A stretch of 64,000 nucleotides of DNA. Origin: CAJQQY01 sp045106765. Lineage in GTDB: Bacteria; Bacteroidota; Bacteroidia; Chitinophagales; Saprospiraceae. Below the pieces are notes generated by a model. That model saw only the letters and a program-made list of their open reading frames with translations, was not told the origin of the DNA and did no database searches. Made by a program: the position numbers and the translations under genes. Shown here piece after piece: positions 37,902 through 44,992 of the stretch. Location of the stretch: positions 1 through 64,000 of the forward strand of contig JBGCFD010000038.1 in NCBI GenBank assembly GCA_045106765.1, read 5' to 3'. The stretch's first letter is position 1, and every line of letters starts with the position of its first letter.

Positions 37902-37943
37902 AAAAAAAGCATCTTACGAACAACTCGTAAAATGCCTTTTTTT
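37902..37943 (-). terminator. Intrinsic terminator
   Basis: AAAAAAAGCATCTTACGA pairs with TCGTAAAATGCCTTTTTTT (few mismatches) around ACAAC. It lies 17 bp after the stop at 37960 on the minus strand and ends in a T run. Confidence 0.8.
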
Positions 37944-37959
37944 GTAAAATTTATTCTAA

Positions 37960-38397
37960 TCATTGATTATTCGTAGAAGCAGTTTCCTCTGCTTTTTTTA
38001 CTAATCGGTTTTTACCTTGTAGTTCATAATCTTCTGGAATGAATAATTTCATTTTCACTATTTCGTAAATCATAACATCTTTATATTTCATTCCTTTTCT
38101 CACTTTATCTTTTGATGTCAACGTCAATGAAGTTTTTTCTCCTGATTTTTCAACACCATATCTACCTTCTCGAATATAAAAATCTAAAATATGCTGTATT
38201 CCACTTTCCAATGTTGCGGTAGTGACGATCATAATATTATTACTTGACCATTTTTCTACCTCAAATTCATCATAAATATCCAAAGATACCTCTGTATTTT
38301 CATCAGGTAGTTCAAATGTTTGATGAAGTGTTTTTTTAACTTGAGCATTGCCCAAAAATGCAATTGAAGTGATCAAAAAAGCGAAAAAATATTTCAT
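37960..38397 (-). CDS. Small secreted protein, possible DUF4097-like partner
   Basis: 145 residues with a signal peptide ending in LGNAQ. The mature part opens KKTLHQTFELPDENTEVSLD and contains VEKWSSNNIMIVTTATLE, a pattern like the start of bacterial beta-helical DUF4097-type adhesin domains (self-pairing strands with a W-x-x-N/D-x-I-x-V motif). The next gene upstream (38532-38978) has the same layout and size, including VKEHNNDFIRVQMSIELTNG at the corresponding place and FAPEDVMVKL versus FIPEDYELQG near the end, so the two look like a diverged tandem pair. Function unknown. Confidence 0.65.
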   Translation of the reverse strand: MKYFFAFLITSIAFLGNAQVKKTLHQTFELPDENTEVSLDIYDEFEVEKWSSNNIMIVTTATLESGIQHILDFYIREGRYGVEKSGEKTSLTLTSKDKVRKGMKYKDVMIYEIVKMKLFIPEDYELQGKNRLVKKAEETASTNNQ

Positions 38398-38465
38398 AAT
38401 ATTGTTAGTTATCTAGGTACGTTTTTACAAATTTGACTCCAAATTAGTCTAATTGTAACAAAAGA

Positions 38466-38507
38466 AAAAGGGTATAACACTTATTTAACTAAATGTCATA
38501 CCCTTCT
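38466..38507 (-). terminator. Intrinsic terminator
   Basis: AGGGTATAACA and TGTCATACCCT form the stem with one mismatch; minus-strand T run follows. Placed 25 bp past the stop at 38532. Confidence 0.65.
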
Positions 38508-38531
38508 AAAAACGAAGATTAAACGATGTTG

Positions 38532-38978
38532 TTATAATTCAGACGAATTTTTATCATCCGTTTTACTAGCTGAAGATTCATTTGATAATTTTACCATGAC
38601 ATCTTCTGGTGCAAAAACGGTATATGAGATTTTTTCAGTTAGTTCTTTTCCACCTACTTTAACTTGCTTCTCTAAACTTGGCATATTCAAGACTAATTGA
38701 TCATCAACTACAGTTCCAATCAAATTATATCTTTTTGCTTTAATTAAGGAACCCAAAATAGAAGAGGTGCCATTAGTCAATTCGATAGACATTTGAACTC
38801 GGATGAAGTCATTATTGTGTTCTTTTACTTCCACATTTCCAGATACATCCATCAACACAATTGAATTGCCTTTTAGGTTAAATGATTTTACTAAAATTTT
38901 TTCTGCTTGCTGTGCTACTGCTGTGTTTGCAATCATTATTGCTAACAATACTGTGGTAAAAATTCTTAGTGTTTTCAT
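38532..38978 (-). CDS. Small secreted protein, paralogue-like to its downstream neighbour
   Basis: 148 residues from the ATG at 38978, which starts the signal peptide MKTLRIFTTVLLAIMIANTA; the longer frame from 39035 adds a charged leader that would spoil it. The mature part reads ILVKSFNLKGNSIVLMDVSG, then a beta-rich body and YTVFAPEDVMVKL, ending in a Ser/Asp/Lys tail. The layout matches the protein at 37960-38397. Probably periplasmic; a DUF4097-like fold is possible. It lies just downstream of kdsA but in a separate spacer unit, so a role in LPS is not implied. Confidence 0.65.
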   Translation of the reverse strand: MKTLRIFTTVLLAIMIANTAVAQQAEKILVKSFNLKGNSIVLMDVSGNVEVKEHNNDFIRVQMSIELTNGTSSILGSLIKAKRYNLIGTVVDDQLVLNMPSLEKQVKVGGKELTEKISYTVFAPEDVMVKLSNESSASKTDDKNSSEL

Positions 38979-39055
38979 AATAAACGTGTTTTGATGATTT
39001 AATTTTAATTTAAGCTTAATATTATGCAATGTCAAATTTTGGCAAAATTTAATTC

Positions 39056-39871
39056 TTAAAAATTTAAAGATTGCCTAATTTTCAATAATCGTTCTAACGT
39101 TTCCTCCAAACGGTCAAGTGGTAACATATTTGCTCCATCTGACTGAGCTTCAGCAGGTTGTGGATGAGTTTCGATAAATAATCCATCCGCTCCTACAGCT
39201 ATTCCGGCTTTTGCAATTGTTTCAATCAAGGCAGGTTTTCCACCTGTTACTCCGCTTGCTTGGTTTGGTTGCTGCAAAGAATGTGTACAATCCAAAACTA
39301 CCGGCGCTCCAAAACTTTGCATTTGAGGAATTCCTCGAAAATCAACGACCAAATCTTGATATCCAAATGTTGTTCCTCGCTCTGTCAACCAAACTTTTTC
39401 ATTGCCAGATTGAACCACTTTATCCATGGCAAATTTCATGGCATCAGCACTTACAAATTGTCCTTTTTTGATATTAACAATTTTTCCAGTTTTTGCAGCC
39501 GCCACCAATAAATTAGTCTGCCGACATAAAAAAGCAGGAATTTGAAGGATGTCAACATATTGAGCAGCCGTTGCCGCTTCTTGGTCTGTATGTATATCAG
39601 TCGTGACAGGTAAATGGAGTTTTTCCCCTATTTCTTTCAAAATATTTAACGCTTTCTCATCTCCTATACCTGTAAAAGAATCCAATCTTGATCGATTCGC
39701 TTTTCGATAGGATCCTTTGAATATGTATGGAATTTCTAATCGATCACAAATCCCACTTACTTTCTCTGCTATTTCAAATGCCATTTCTCGGCTTTCAATC
39801 GCACAAGGACCAGCTATTAAAAAAAAATGATTTCGATCTAAATACTTAATTTTTGGTACTTGGTTTAACAT
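39056..39871 (-). CDS. kdsA: 3-deoxy-8-phosphooctulonate synthase
   Basis: 271 residues, normal for KdsA. It condenses phosphoenolpyruvate and arabinose 5-phosphate to KDO8P, the precursor of the LPS inner-core sugar KDO. Motifs: FLIAGPCAIESREMAFEIAE, GSYRKANRSRLDSFTG, DIHTDQEAATAAQYVDILQI, PAFLCRQTNLLVAA, NIKKGQFVSADAMKFAMDKV, LTERGTTFGY and LDCTHSLQQPN. The Cys in GPCAIES places it with the metal-dependent class (as in Aquifex), not the E. coli-type enzyme. The organism therefore builds KDO-containing outer membrane lipids. Confidence 0.93.
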   Translation of the reverse strand: MLNQVPKIKYLDRNHFFLIAGPCAIESREMAFEIAEKVSGICDRLEIPYIFKGSYRKANRSRLDSFTGIGDEKALNILKEIGEKLHLPVTTDIHTDQEAATAAQYVDILQIPAFLCRQTNLLVAAAKTGKIVNIKKGQFVSADAMKFAMDKVVQSGNEKVWLTERGTTFGYQDLVVDFRGIPQMQSFGAPVVLDCTHSLQQPNQASGVTGGKPALIETIAKAGIAVGADGLFIETHPQPAEAQSDGANMLPLDRLEETLERLLKIRQSLNF

Positions 39872-40478
39872 TGCTTGTTAGATTTGTAATTAAGAAAATT
39901 AAAATAAGTGAACTACGAATTCAGATTTTTCAAAATCAATATTTCGTGTTTTAAGTTTCACCTTTCAAAAAAAACAATAGTTCGTTTAAAAGAAAATATA
40001 TGTTATTTTTGAAATGTGTTTTTTGAAAGAAAAATTTTATTCTCGCAAAAACGCCAAGTTGTAAAGTGTAAAATTCGATTGATTTTTTTCAATAAACCTT
40101 TACGCCCTTGCGAGAATAAGACCATTTTATGTTTTCATAAACATTACAAACCTACTATCACTTCTGGGTTCTTAAAAATTTGGATTTACAAAAATTTCAA
40201 GACCTAGAATTTTCTCATTTTTATAAAAAAAAGCAACTTTATGCTTTTCAGATTTAGATTTATATATTTTGTAATTATAACACAAATGTAGAATGAATAG
40301 TTCGCTAAAAAAAGCATTTTTACAAAATAAAATTCCAAATTAAAACTTAACGGTCACTTTAAACAGAATTAAATTTTTATTTTCCTAATTAAACAAACTA
40401 TAATTCAATGGACTCGAATTTAAAAAAATATATTTTCGGTTTTAAATTCTCTTACCAAATTCAATTTTTTTAGTAAAA
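39872..40478. other. Long AT-rich spacer with one inverted repeat
   Basis: About 600 bp between divergent genes. It contains the inverted repeat at 40037-40119 and several A/T tracts, but no credible gene or RNA. Confidence 0.5.
40037..40119. repeat. Inverted repeat with TCTCGCAA/TTGCGAGA arms
   Basis: TTATTCTCGCAA (40037-40048) and TTGCGAGAATAA (40108-40119) are perfect complements. The inner GTAAAG and CTTTAC also face each other. It resembles from memory the dispersed cgcaaa...-type hairpins of Bacteroidota intergenic DNA. Confidence 0.55.
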
Positions 40479-41159
40479 ATGGAAGAAAAAACAGCTATAA
40501 AAAATTACTACAATCAATTGGCTTCAGAATATGATGACGACCGTTTTAATAACTCTTATGGACAATACCTTCACTTTCAGGAACGACAGATTTTAGTGCG
40601 GAGGTTGGGTCATTTTTCAAAAAAAACAATTTTGGATATGGGTTGTGGGACTGGGCGTTTTTTGGATTTTGCGGAAAATGGCGTTGACTTTAGCGAAGGA
40701 ATGCTTGGAGAAGCAAAAGCGAAATTTCCCAATCATCATTTGACCGTAAGTGATATTTCGAAGATGCCGTTTGAAAAAGAATCGTTCGAAGCGATTTATA
40801 GTTTACATGTTTTTATGCATTTGGATTTGGAGACCATTCAAAAAACGATTCGAGAAGCACATCGGATTTTAAAGCCAAATGGAATTTTGATTTTTGATTT
40901 TCCATCAAAAGCTCGAAGAGATTTGATTAATTATCAAAAAGAAGGTTGGCACGGCAATACTGCTTTGGATGTCAATTCTATTCAGCAGTTGACTGATAAA
41001 TTATTTGAGATGGAAGGATATGAGGGTGTTTTGATGCTTCCAATTCATCGAGTGCCGGTTATGTTCCGTTCATTTTTTAGAACACTAGATTCTTGGTTGT
41101 GTAAATCTTTTTTGAAAAAATGGGCTTCGTATCATTTTGTATTTTTAAAGAAAAAATAA
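40479..41159 (+). CDS. Class I SAM-dependent methyltransferase
   Basis: 226 residues. ILDMGCGTGRFLDFAENGVD (about residues 49-68) is the SAM-binding motif I, SKMPFEKESFEAIYSLHVFM holds motifs II/III, and AHRILKPNGILIFDF is the typical motif IV strand. It belongs to the methyltransferase 11/25 group; the substrate could be a quinone, lipid, tRNA base or small molecule and cannot be told from the sequence. The gene is cytoplasmic and followed by a VanW gene in the same direction after 67 bp, with a small inverted repeat between. Confidence 0.85.
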   Translation: MEEKTAIKNYYNQLASEYDDDRFNNSYGQYLHFQERQILVRRLGHFSKKTILDMGCGTGRFLDFAENGVDFSEGMLGEAKAKFPNHHLTVSDISKMPFEKESFEAIYSLHVFMHLDLETIQKTIREAHRILKPNGILIFDFPSKARRDLINYQKEGWHGNTALDVNSIQQLTDKLFEMEGYEGVLMLPIHRVPVMFRSFFRTLDSWLCKSFLKKWASYHFVFLKKK

Positions 41160-41174
41160 TTTTAATTACCACAT

Positions 41175-41216
41175 AGAAAACATAGATTTCTATTTTCTGT
41201 AAAACCTATGTTTTCT
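41175..41216. repeat. AGAAAACATAG inverted repeat
   Basis: AGAAAACATAG (41175-41185) and CTATGTTTTCT (41206-41216) are perfect complements starting 15 bp after a stop codon. Intergenic repeats of this ccacatagaaaacatag type occur widely in Bacteroidota as I remember them; no T run follows. Confidence 0.5.
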
Positions 41217-41226
41217 AAGCACCTAC

Positions 41227-41979
41227 ATGGTAAAAATATTTTACAATACTAAGATAACCTTGTTCGTAAAAAAACTTATCCCTCCCCAGTTTCGGCTTCG
41301 GCTTCGAGTACTTTTTACTTTTGTAAAAGATGTACTCTCTACTCACTATTTTTCTTTTGCAAAAAGAAATGCTAAGCATATTTCCCTCCCTCGGCAATTA
41401 TCAATGAGTCAGCCCATTCGCAAAAATGATTTTTCAGAAAATAAAAAACACAATTTGCGATTAGCTATTCAACAAATTGAAAATATAGAAATTTTACCTC
41501 AACAAATTTTTTCCTATTGGCATTTAATTCCTTCGCCAACTCCTCAAAATGGATTTAAGAAAGGTCGCAATTTAGTTGGAAATAAATTGGATTTAGATTT
41601 TGGAGGTGGACTTTGTCAATTGAGTGGAATTATGTATTATTTGGTTTTGGAAGCCGGTTTAGACATTTTAGAAAGGCATGCGCATAGCTTGGATATCTAT
41701 ACAGAAGCCAGTCGATATACTCCTATTGGTTCCGATGCGACTGTTGTTTTTGGGCACAAAGATTTGAGATTTTTGAATAGTTTTGATTTTCCGATTTCGT
41801 TTCAATTTGAAGTTTTGGAAGAGGAAATTTTAATTTACCTCTGCGCTAGACAATCTATTGAAAAATGTGATTTGGAATTTCTTATTGAAAAAAAAGAAAA
41901 TGGAAAACAAGTAAAAGTTACTCGCCAAAGAAATGGAAAAAAAGAAATATGTTCTCAGGATTTTTATAAAAACTTATGA
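41227..41979 (+). CDS. VanW family protein
   Basis: 250 residues. FSYWHLIPSPTPQNGFKKGR, LDFGGGLCQLSGIMYYLVLE and ERHAHSLDIY correspond to the VanW domain (about residues 90-200), with conserved Gly-Gly-Gly-x-Cys-Gln and His residues. VanW accompanies vancomycin-resistance clusters in some Gram-positives, but most VanW proteins have no known biochemistry; no van ligase is present here. The preceding methyltransferase may be its partner by position only. Confidence 0.85.
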   Translation: MVKIFYNTKITLFVKKLIPPQFRLRLRVLFTFVKDVLSTHYFSFAKRNAKHISLPRQLSMSQPIRKNDFSENKKHNLRLAIQQIENIEILPQQIFSYWHLIPSPTPQNGFKKGRNLVGNKLDLDFGGGLCQLSGIMYYLVLEAGLDILERHAHSLDIYTEASRYTPIGSDATVVFGHKDLRFLNSFDFPISFQFEVLEEEILIYLCARQSIEKCDLEFLIEKKENGKQVKVTRQRNGKKEICSQDFYKNL

Positions 41980-41985
41980 TAATTA

Positions 41986-42045
41986 AGATCCCTTCGCTAA
42001 CAATAGATGAAGTATACGATCTATCTTCTGTCAGCACAATGATCT
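41986..42045. repeat. Palindromic element with GATC..TTCGCT words
   Basis: Left AGATCCCTTCGCTAACAATAG and right ATCTATCTTCTGTCAGCACA... can pair with interruptions (AGATC/GATCT, GCT/AGC, ACA/TGT, ATAGAT/ATCTAT). It begins 7 bp after the VanW stop. The left arm shares GATC-N2/3-TTCGCT-x-ACA with the element at 51263-51324. Confidence 0.5.
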
Positions 42046-42091
42046 AAAAAAAAGGCGTAACAAAACAAAAGTTTCGCTACGCGCTTTAAAA
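42046..42091 (-). terminator. Possible intrinsic terminator of the HU/SPOR gene
   Basis: AAAGGCGTA and TACGCGCTTT can pair with a bulge; on the minus strand the stem is followed by eight T. Located 35 bp after the stop at 42126. Confidence 0.5.
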
Positions 42092-42125
42092 TCGATGTTT
42101 AGGAAAAGTAATTTCCCCAACTTCT

Positions 42126-43289
42126 TTACTCGCTATAAATCCAAGCATCAGGGTCATATTTAGATCTAATTTTACGAAGCATGTTTTCTTTTTTACTATC
42201 ACTTGAGTAGGTAAATCTTATCCCAACATTTTTTAATTTTTTCTCTTCACTCCACCCTTCATATGATTCATAGCCATCGCCTTCCAGTTTTCTAATCATT
42301 TTTTTGACATTACCTTCACTTCCAAATTGGCCAACAATAATGATACATTCATTTTCACCAGCAGAATTATTAGAAGTAACGGAATTTGATTTTGTATCAT
42401 CTTCTGTATCAATTGAATTTGAATTTGAATTTCCAGCAGCAATATCATCCTCTAATCTTTGATCATTTTCTGAATTAGAATCATCTGGCAAAGTAGTAAT
42501 CTCAGCATCTTCGATTGAAGGAGCTGTATTTATTTTTTTATCATCATCTTCATTGACTGGCATTGAAGCGGCAGTATTATTTCCATCTGCAGTTTGGGGT
42601 TTATCATCTCTAAGCAAAAAATAACTTAATGCAATCAAAACAACTGAAGCCAAAACTAATAATGGCATCGTGAACTGTGTCCAATTAAAACCTTTATCTT
42701 CTCCAACAGGAATTCCTCCTACTCTAATTTCTTCCCTAATTGGTTTTGGCTCAGGAGTTGGTGGTGGAATAATTGGAGTTCTCTCTTTTTTAGGTTCTGC
42801 TGCTACATTGGTCAAATCAAGAGAAGCCGCAGCAACTGTAGCTGTTTCTTTTTTGACAGATTCACTTCTTGAAAAAGGATGTATCTCAATAGTTGGCAAC
42901 CCAAATGCATCTACATTAAAATTAGTGTCATAAGGCAAAAACTGAAGTGACTTATTATAATCTTTATAAATTCTTCCCACTTTTGGAAATTCAACAATTT
43001 CTTTTTTCTCAATTTTACCCTCGACCTCTGCCACAAAATCTGCTACAATTTTATTGGCTTGCTCAAGCGTACAGTTATTTTGGTTTTGAATATAATCAAC
43101 CAAAACACCATCATTGATTGTCAAATTTTTATTGAAAGAAGGAACTTTATTTGGAGGAGAAATTGTCGACTTGATATGGTCAATATTCGCAGGTTGTTGT
43201 TGAAGTTCAAACCCACCAAAGCCAGGTACAATAACTGAGTTCTTTTCAAATAGCAACTCATTTATACTAGAAGCTACGTCGTATGCCAT
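42126..43289 (-). CDS. HU-CCDC81 and SPOR domain membrane protein
   Basis: 387 residues. The N-terminal half (about 1-145) matches the paired prokaryotic HU-like domains called HU-CCDC81 (NSVIVPGFGGFELQQQPANI, FPKVGRIYKDYNKSLQFLPY). A Pro-rich linker is followed by one membrane span (MPLLVLASVVLIALSYFLL, about 218-236), an acidic Asn/Ser-rich periplasmic linker, and a C-terminal SPOR-type domain (CIIIVGQFGSEGNVKKMIRK). SPOR binds septal peptidoglycan; the HU part may touch DNA or protein in the cytoplasm. The protein therefore links nucleoid side and cell wall, plausibly in division. Its promoter candidate is at 43365-43372. Confidence 0.85.
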   Translation of the reverse strand: MAYDVASSINELLFEKNSVIVPGFGGFELQQQPANIDHIKSTISPPNKVPSFNKNLTINDGVLVDYIQNQNNCTLEQANKIVADFVAEVEGKIEKKEIVEFPKVGRIYKDYNKSLQFLPYDTNFNVDAFGLPTIEIHPFSRSESVKKETATVAAASLDLTNVAAEPKKERTPIIPPPTPEPKPIREEIRVGGIPVGEDKGFNWTQFTMPLLVLASVVLIALSYFLLRDDKPQTADGNNTAASMPVNEDDDKKINTAPSIEDAEITTLPDDSNSENDQRLEDDIAAGNSNSNSIDTEDDTKSNSVTSNNSAGENECIIIVGQFGSEGNVKKMIRKLEGDGYESYEGWSEEKKLKNVGIRFTYSSDSKKENMLRKIRSKYDPDAWIYSE

Positions 43290-43364
43290 GTTTTAAAATT
43301 TTACGGTTTCCCTCTATTTCCTTCTGGGGAGATGGGAATCTAATATGTTTAATTTTTTCGATTG

Positions 43365-43372
43365 CAAAAGTA
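43365..43372 (-). promoter_or_regulatory. Possible -7 promoter element of the HU/SPOR gene
   Basis: TACTTTTG on the minus strand fits TAnnTTTG, 75 bp before the start codon. A well-placed TTTG box is not seen. Confidence 0.35.
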
Positions 43373-43419
43373 CTATTTTTTTCATAAAAGTAAAAATAAG
43401 TTGTGTAAGTCATTGATTA

Positions 43420-43905
43420 TCAACCAACAATAAAACTTCTACGTTCCATAAGAATAGTATCTTTCCATTTTCCATTCCGTTGAGCGATTCGCTCTCTTTT
43501 TCCGACGACTCTGAAACCAAATTTTTCATGTAGATAGAAACTTGGTTTATTTTCTAAAAAAATACTGGATTGTAAAGTCCAAAAATTTTCTTTCTCAGAA
43601 CATTCAATTAATGCTGACATTAAGATGGAGCCGATGCCTTTCTGAGTACATTTTAAATCTCGATAAATAGTCACCTCAGCTACTCCACGATACACCAATC
43701 TTTTTGAAACAGGAGATAAAACTGCCCATCCTAAAATTTTATTATCATGTTCTACAACTAATCTACAAGTGGATAAAAATTTAGTATTCCAAGTATCCCA
43801 ATCGGGAACTTCGGTTTCGAATGTGGCAAATCCTGTTTCGATTCCTTCTTGATAAATTCTTCGAACGGATGGCCAATCTTCTGGTTGGAGTGAACGAATT
43901 TTCAT
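43420..43905 (-). CDS. GNAT acetyltransferase, PAT/ArsN1-like
   Basis: 161 residues. IRSLQPEDWPSVRRIYQEGI, TGFATFETEVPDWDTWN and GWAVLSPVSKR..YRGVAEVT are typical of phosphinothricin acetyltransferase relatives; CTQKGIGSILM carries the acetyl-CoA binding Q-x-x-G-x-G. The closest functional group I know in an ars setting is ArsN1, which acetylates the antibiotic arsinothricin and related glutamate analogues. Position as last gene after ArsR and DUF6428 supports an arsenic or antibiotic-resistance role. Spacing to the DUF6428 gene is 36 bp. Substrate unproven. Confidence 0.75.
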   Translation of the reverse strand: MKIRSLQPEDWPSVRRIYQEGIETGFATFETEVPDWDTWNTKFLSTCRLVVEHDNKILGWAVLSPVSKRLVYRGVAEVTIYRDLKCTQKGIGSILMSALIECSEKENFWTLQSSIFLENKPSFYLHEKFGFRVVGKRERIAQRNGKWKDTILMERRSFIVG

Positions 43906-43941
43906 GACGAAAGGGATTTGTTTTTTGAATATCGAATTTTC

Positions 43942-44451
43942 CTAACAACATTTTCGTGCAGCTTGCTCTAATTCAACCATCCCAGTCGATGGACTTCCAC
44001 AACATCCTTCGCTATTTCCTTGCGCTAATTCCAAAGCAACTCTTGGTTTACAAGCTGTCGCTGGAACAAACAGCTTAACTACAATTTTTTCATCTGCATT
44101 TTCTAACGCTTTCACTTCGTAGACAGAAGTTAACAAGTCCCCATGTCCCCATTCGAAATAAATTGGTGTATCTCGTTTGAGTGCAGTTTTAGCATCAACA
44201 ATATTGAAAATTTTGAGTGCTTTTTCAGTTTCCATTGCTCTATCTTTTTCCTCTTCTCCACTAATCCAAAGTTGAACAACTGTCTCATCATAAGAATGAG
44301 CAATACCGCCACAATCTACTGAATCAATGTGTTTACTTTTTATCTCTGTGATGTGATAGGCTGCTGGGACAAATTCATTTTGTTTGTATTCAAACACCAA
44401 TTCTTTGCCTTCATTTTGATTGAGTAATTCAAGAAATTCCCCTGTATTCAT
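43942..44451 (-). CDS. DUF6428-like protein with Cys-rich tail
   Basis: 169 residues, no export signal. From memory DUF6428 proteins follow ArsR regulators in Bacteroidota arsenic loci. Visible features: MNTGEFLELLNQNEGKELVF, FEYKQNEFVPAAYHITEIKS, YDETVVQLWISGEEEKDRA and the C-terminal stretch with cysteines at ACKP, EGCCGSP and KCC. Five closely placed Cys, two of them CC pairs, suggest soft-metal or arsenite binding, which is inference only. It lies 75 bp after arsR with an operator-like site in the gap. Confidence 0.75.
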   Translation of the reverse strand: MNTGEFLELLNQNEGKELVFEYKQNEFVPAAYHITEIKSKHIDSVDCGGIAHSYDETVVQLWISGEEEKDRAMETEKALKIFNIVDAKTALKRDTPIYFEWGHGDLLTSVYEVKALENADEKIVVKLFVPATACKPRVALELAQGNSEGCCGSPSTGMVELEQAARKCC

Positions 44452-44483
44452 AATTGATAAAATTTAATTTTATAAAAAAATTA

Positions 44484-44499
44484 ATCGTATAAAAACGAT
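44484..44499 (-). promoter_or_regulatory. Second ArsR operator-like palindrome, before the DUF6428 gene
   Basis: ATCGT-N6-ACGAT, 16 bp, with the extended form TTAATCGT...ACGATAAT shared with the arsR site. A TTTG box (minus strand, 44509-44512) is 19 bp before a weak TA-rich -7 position (44482-44489), so the operator overlaps a possible internal promoter. The site lies 33 bp before the DUF6428 start. Confidence 0.6.
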
Positions 44500-44526
44500 A
44501 ATTAAAGTCAAAAAAATCTTTTTATT

Positions 44527-44847
44527 TTAACAACACCCCTTAAACTTTTTCGTCAATCCTTGGAACAAGTTTCCCATTTCCATCCATACTTTTGGATTGA
44601 TACAATAGCACGTTTTCGTTCCTTCTATCTCACCTTGCAAAATTCCTACTCGCTTCAATTCTTTTAAGTGTTGGGAAACAGTTGACTGAGAAAGAGGCAA
44701 TTCATTCACAATATCTCCACACACACAACTATTCTTTTTTATTAAATATAACAATATAGATACGCGTGCAGGGTGAGAGATAGCTTTTGCCAAATCTGCA
44801 ATTCTATTCTCCTCTTTTGTAAATAATTTTTTCTTTGCAACTGCCAT
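44527..44847 (-). CDS. ArsR/SmtB family transcriptional repressor
   Basis: 106 residues, winged helix. AKAISHPARVSILLYLIKKN leads into NSCVCGDIVNELPLSQSTVS, with the recognition helix LSQSTVSQHLKELKRVGIL. The CVC pair at the start of the DNA-binding helix region is the classical As(III)/Sb(III) site of ArsR; the protein also ends in GCC. It should release its operators when arsenite binds. It heads an operon with DUF6428 and a GNAT gene, and two identical-pattern palindromes flank it. No arsenite pump or arsenate reductase is in the window. Confidence 0.9.
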   Translation of the reverse strand: MAVAKKKLFTKEENRIADLAKAISHPARVSILLYLIKKNSCVCGDIVNELPLSQSTVSQHLKELKRVGILQGEIEGTKTCYCINPKVWMEMGNLFQGLTKKFKGCC

Positions 44848-44860
44848 TTTGAATCATTTA

Positions 44861-44876
44861 ATCGTAAAATTACGAT
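44861..44876 (-). promoter_or_regulatory. ArsR operator-like palindrome over the arsR -7 element
   Basis: ATCGTAAAATTACGAT is a perfect 16-bp palindrome, 14 bp before the arsR start codon. It contains the -7-like word TAATTTTA (minus strand, 44865-44872), 19 bp downstream of TTTG (44892-44895), the exact Bacteroidota spacing. Binding here would block promoter use, giving autorepression. Confidence 0.75.
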
Positions 44877-44891
44877 AATGTAATTGAAATG

Positions 44892-44895
44892 CAAA
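44892..44895 (-). promoter_or_regulatory. arsR -33 promoter box (TTTG)
   Basis: TTTG on the minus strand, 19 bp before the TAATTTTA -7 element inside the operator. Confidence 0.55.
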
Positions 44896-44912
44896 TTATT
44901 TCTAAATTTTTA

Positions 44913-44958
44913 TTAAAAAAGGGTTGTTAGCACTTCAAGCACCAACAGCCCTTTTTTA
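44913..44958 (-). terminator. Intrinsic terminator after the enoyl-CoA hydratase gene
   Basis: TTAAAAAAGGGTTGTT pairs with AACAGCCCTTTTTTAA (one G-T) across a 14-base loop; 35 bp past the stop at 44993 on the minus strand, and it also separates that gene from arsR. Confidence 0.8.
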
Positions 44959-44992
44959 ATAGGTGAGAATTTCTAAGGTTTACAAAGGAAAA

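Noticed and set aside
40016..40207. 63-codon frame in the kdsA-methyltransferase spacer
   Set aside because: Lys/Phe-rich translation of AT-rich DNA spanning an inverted repeat; no start signal or family resemblance.
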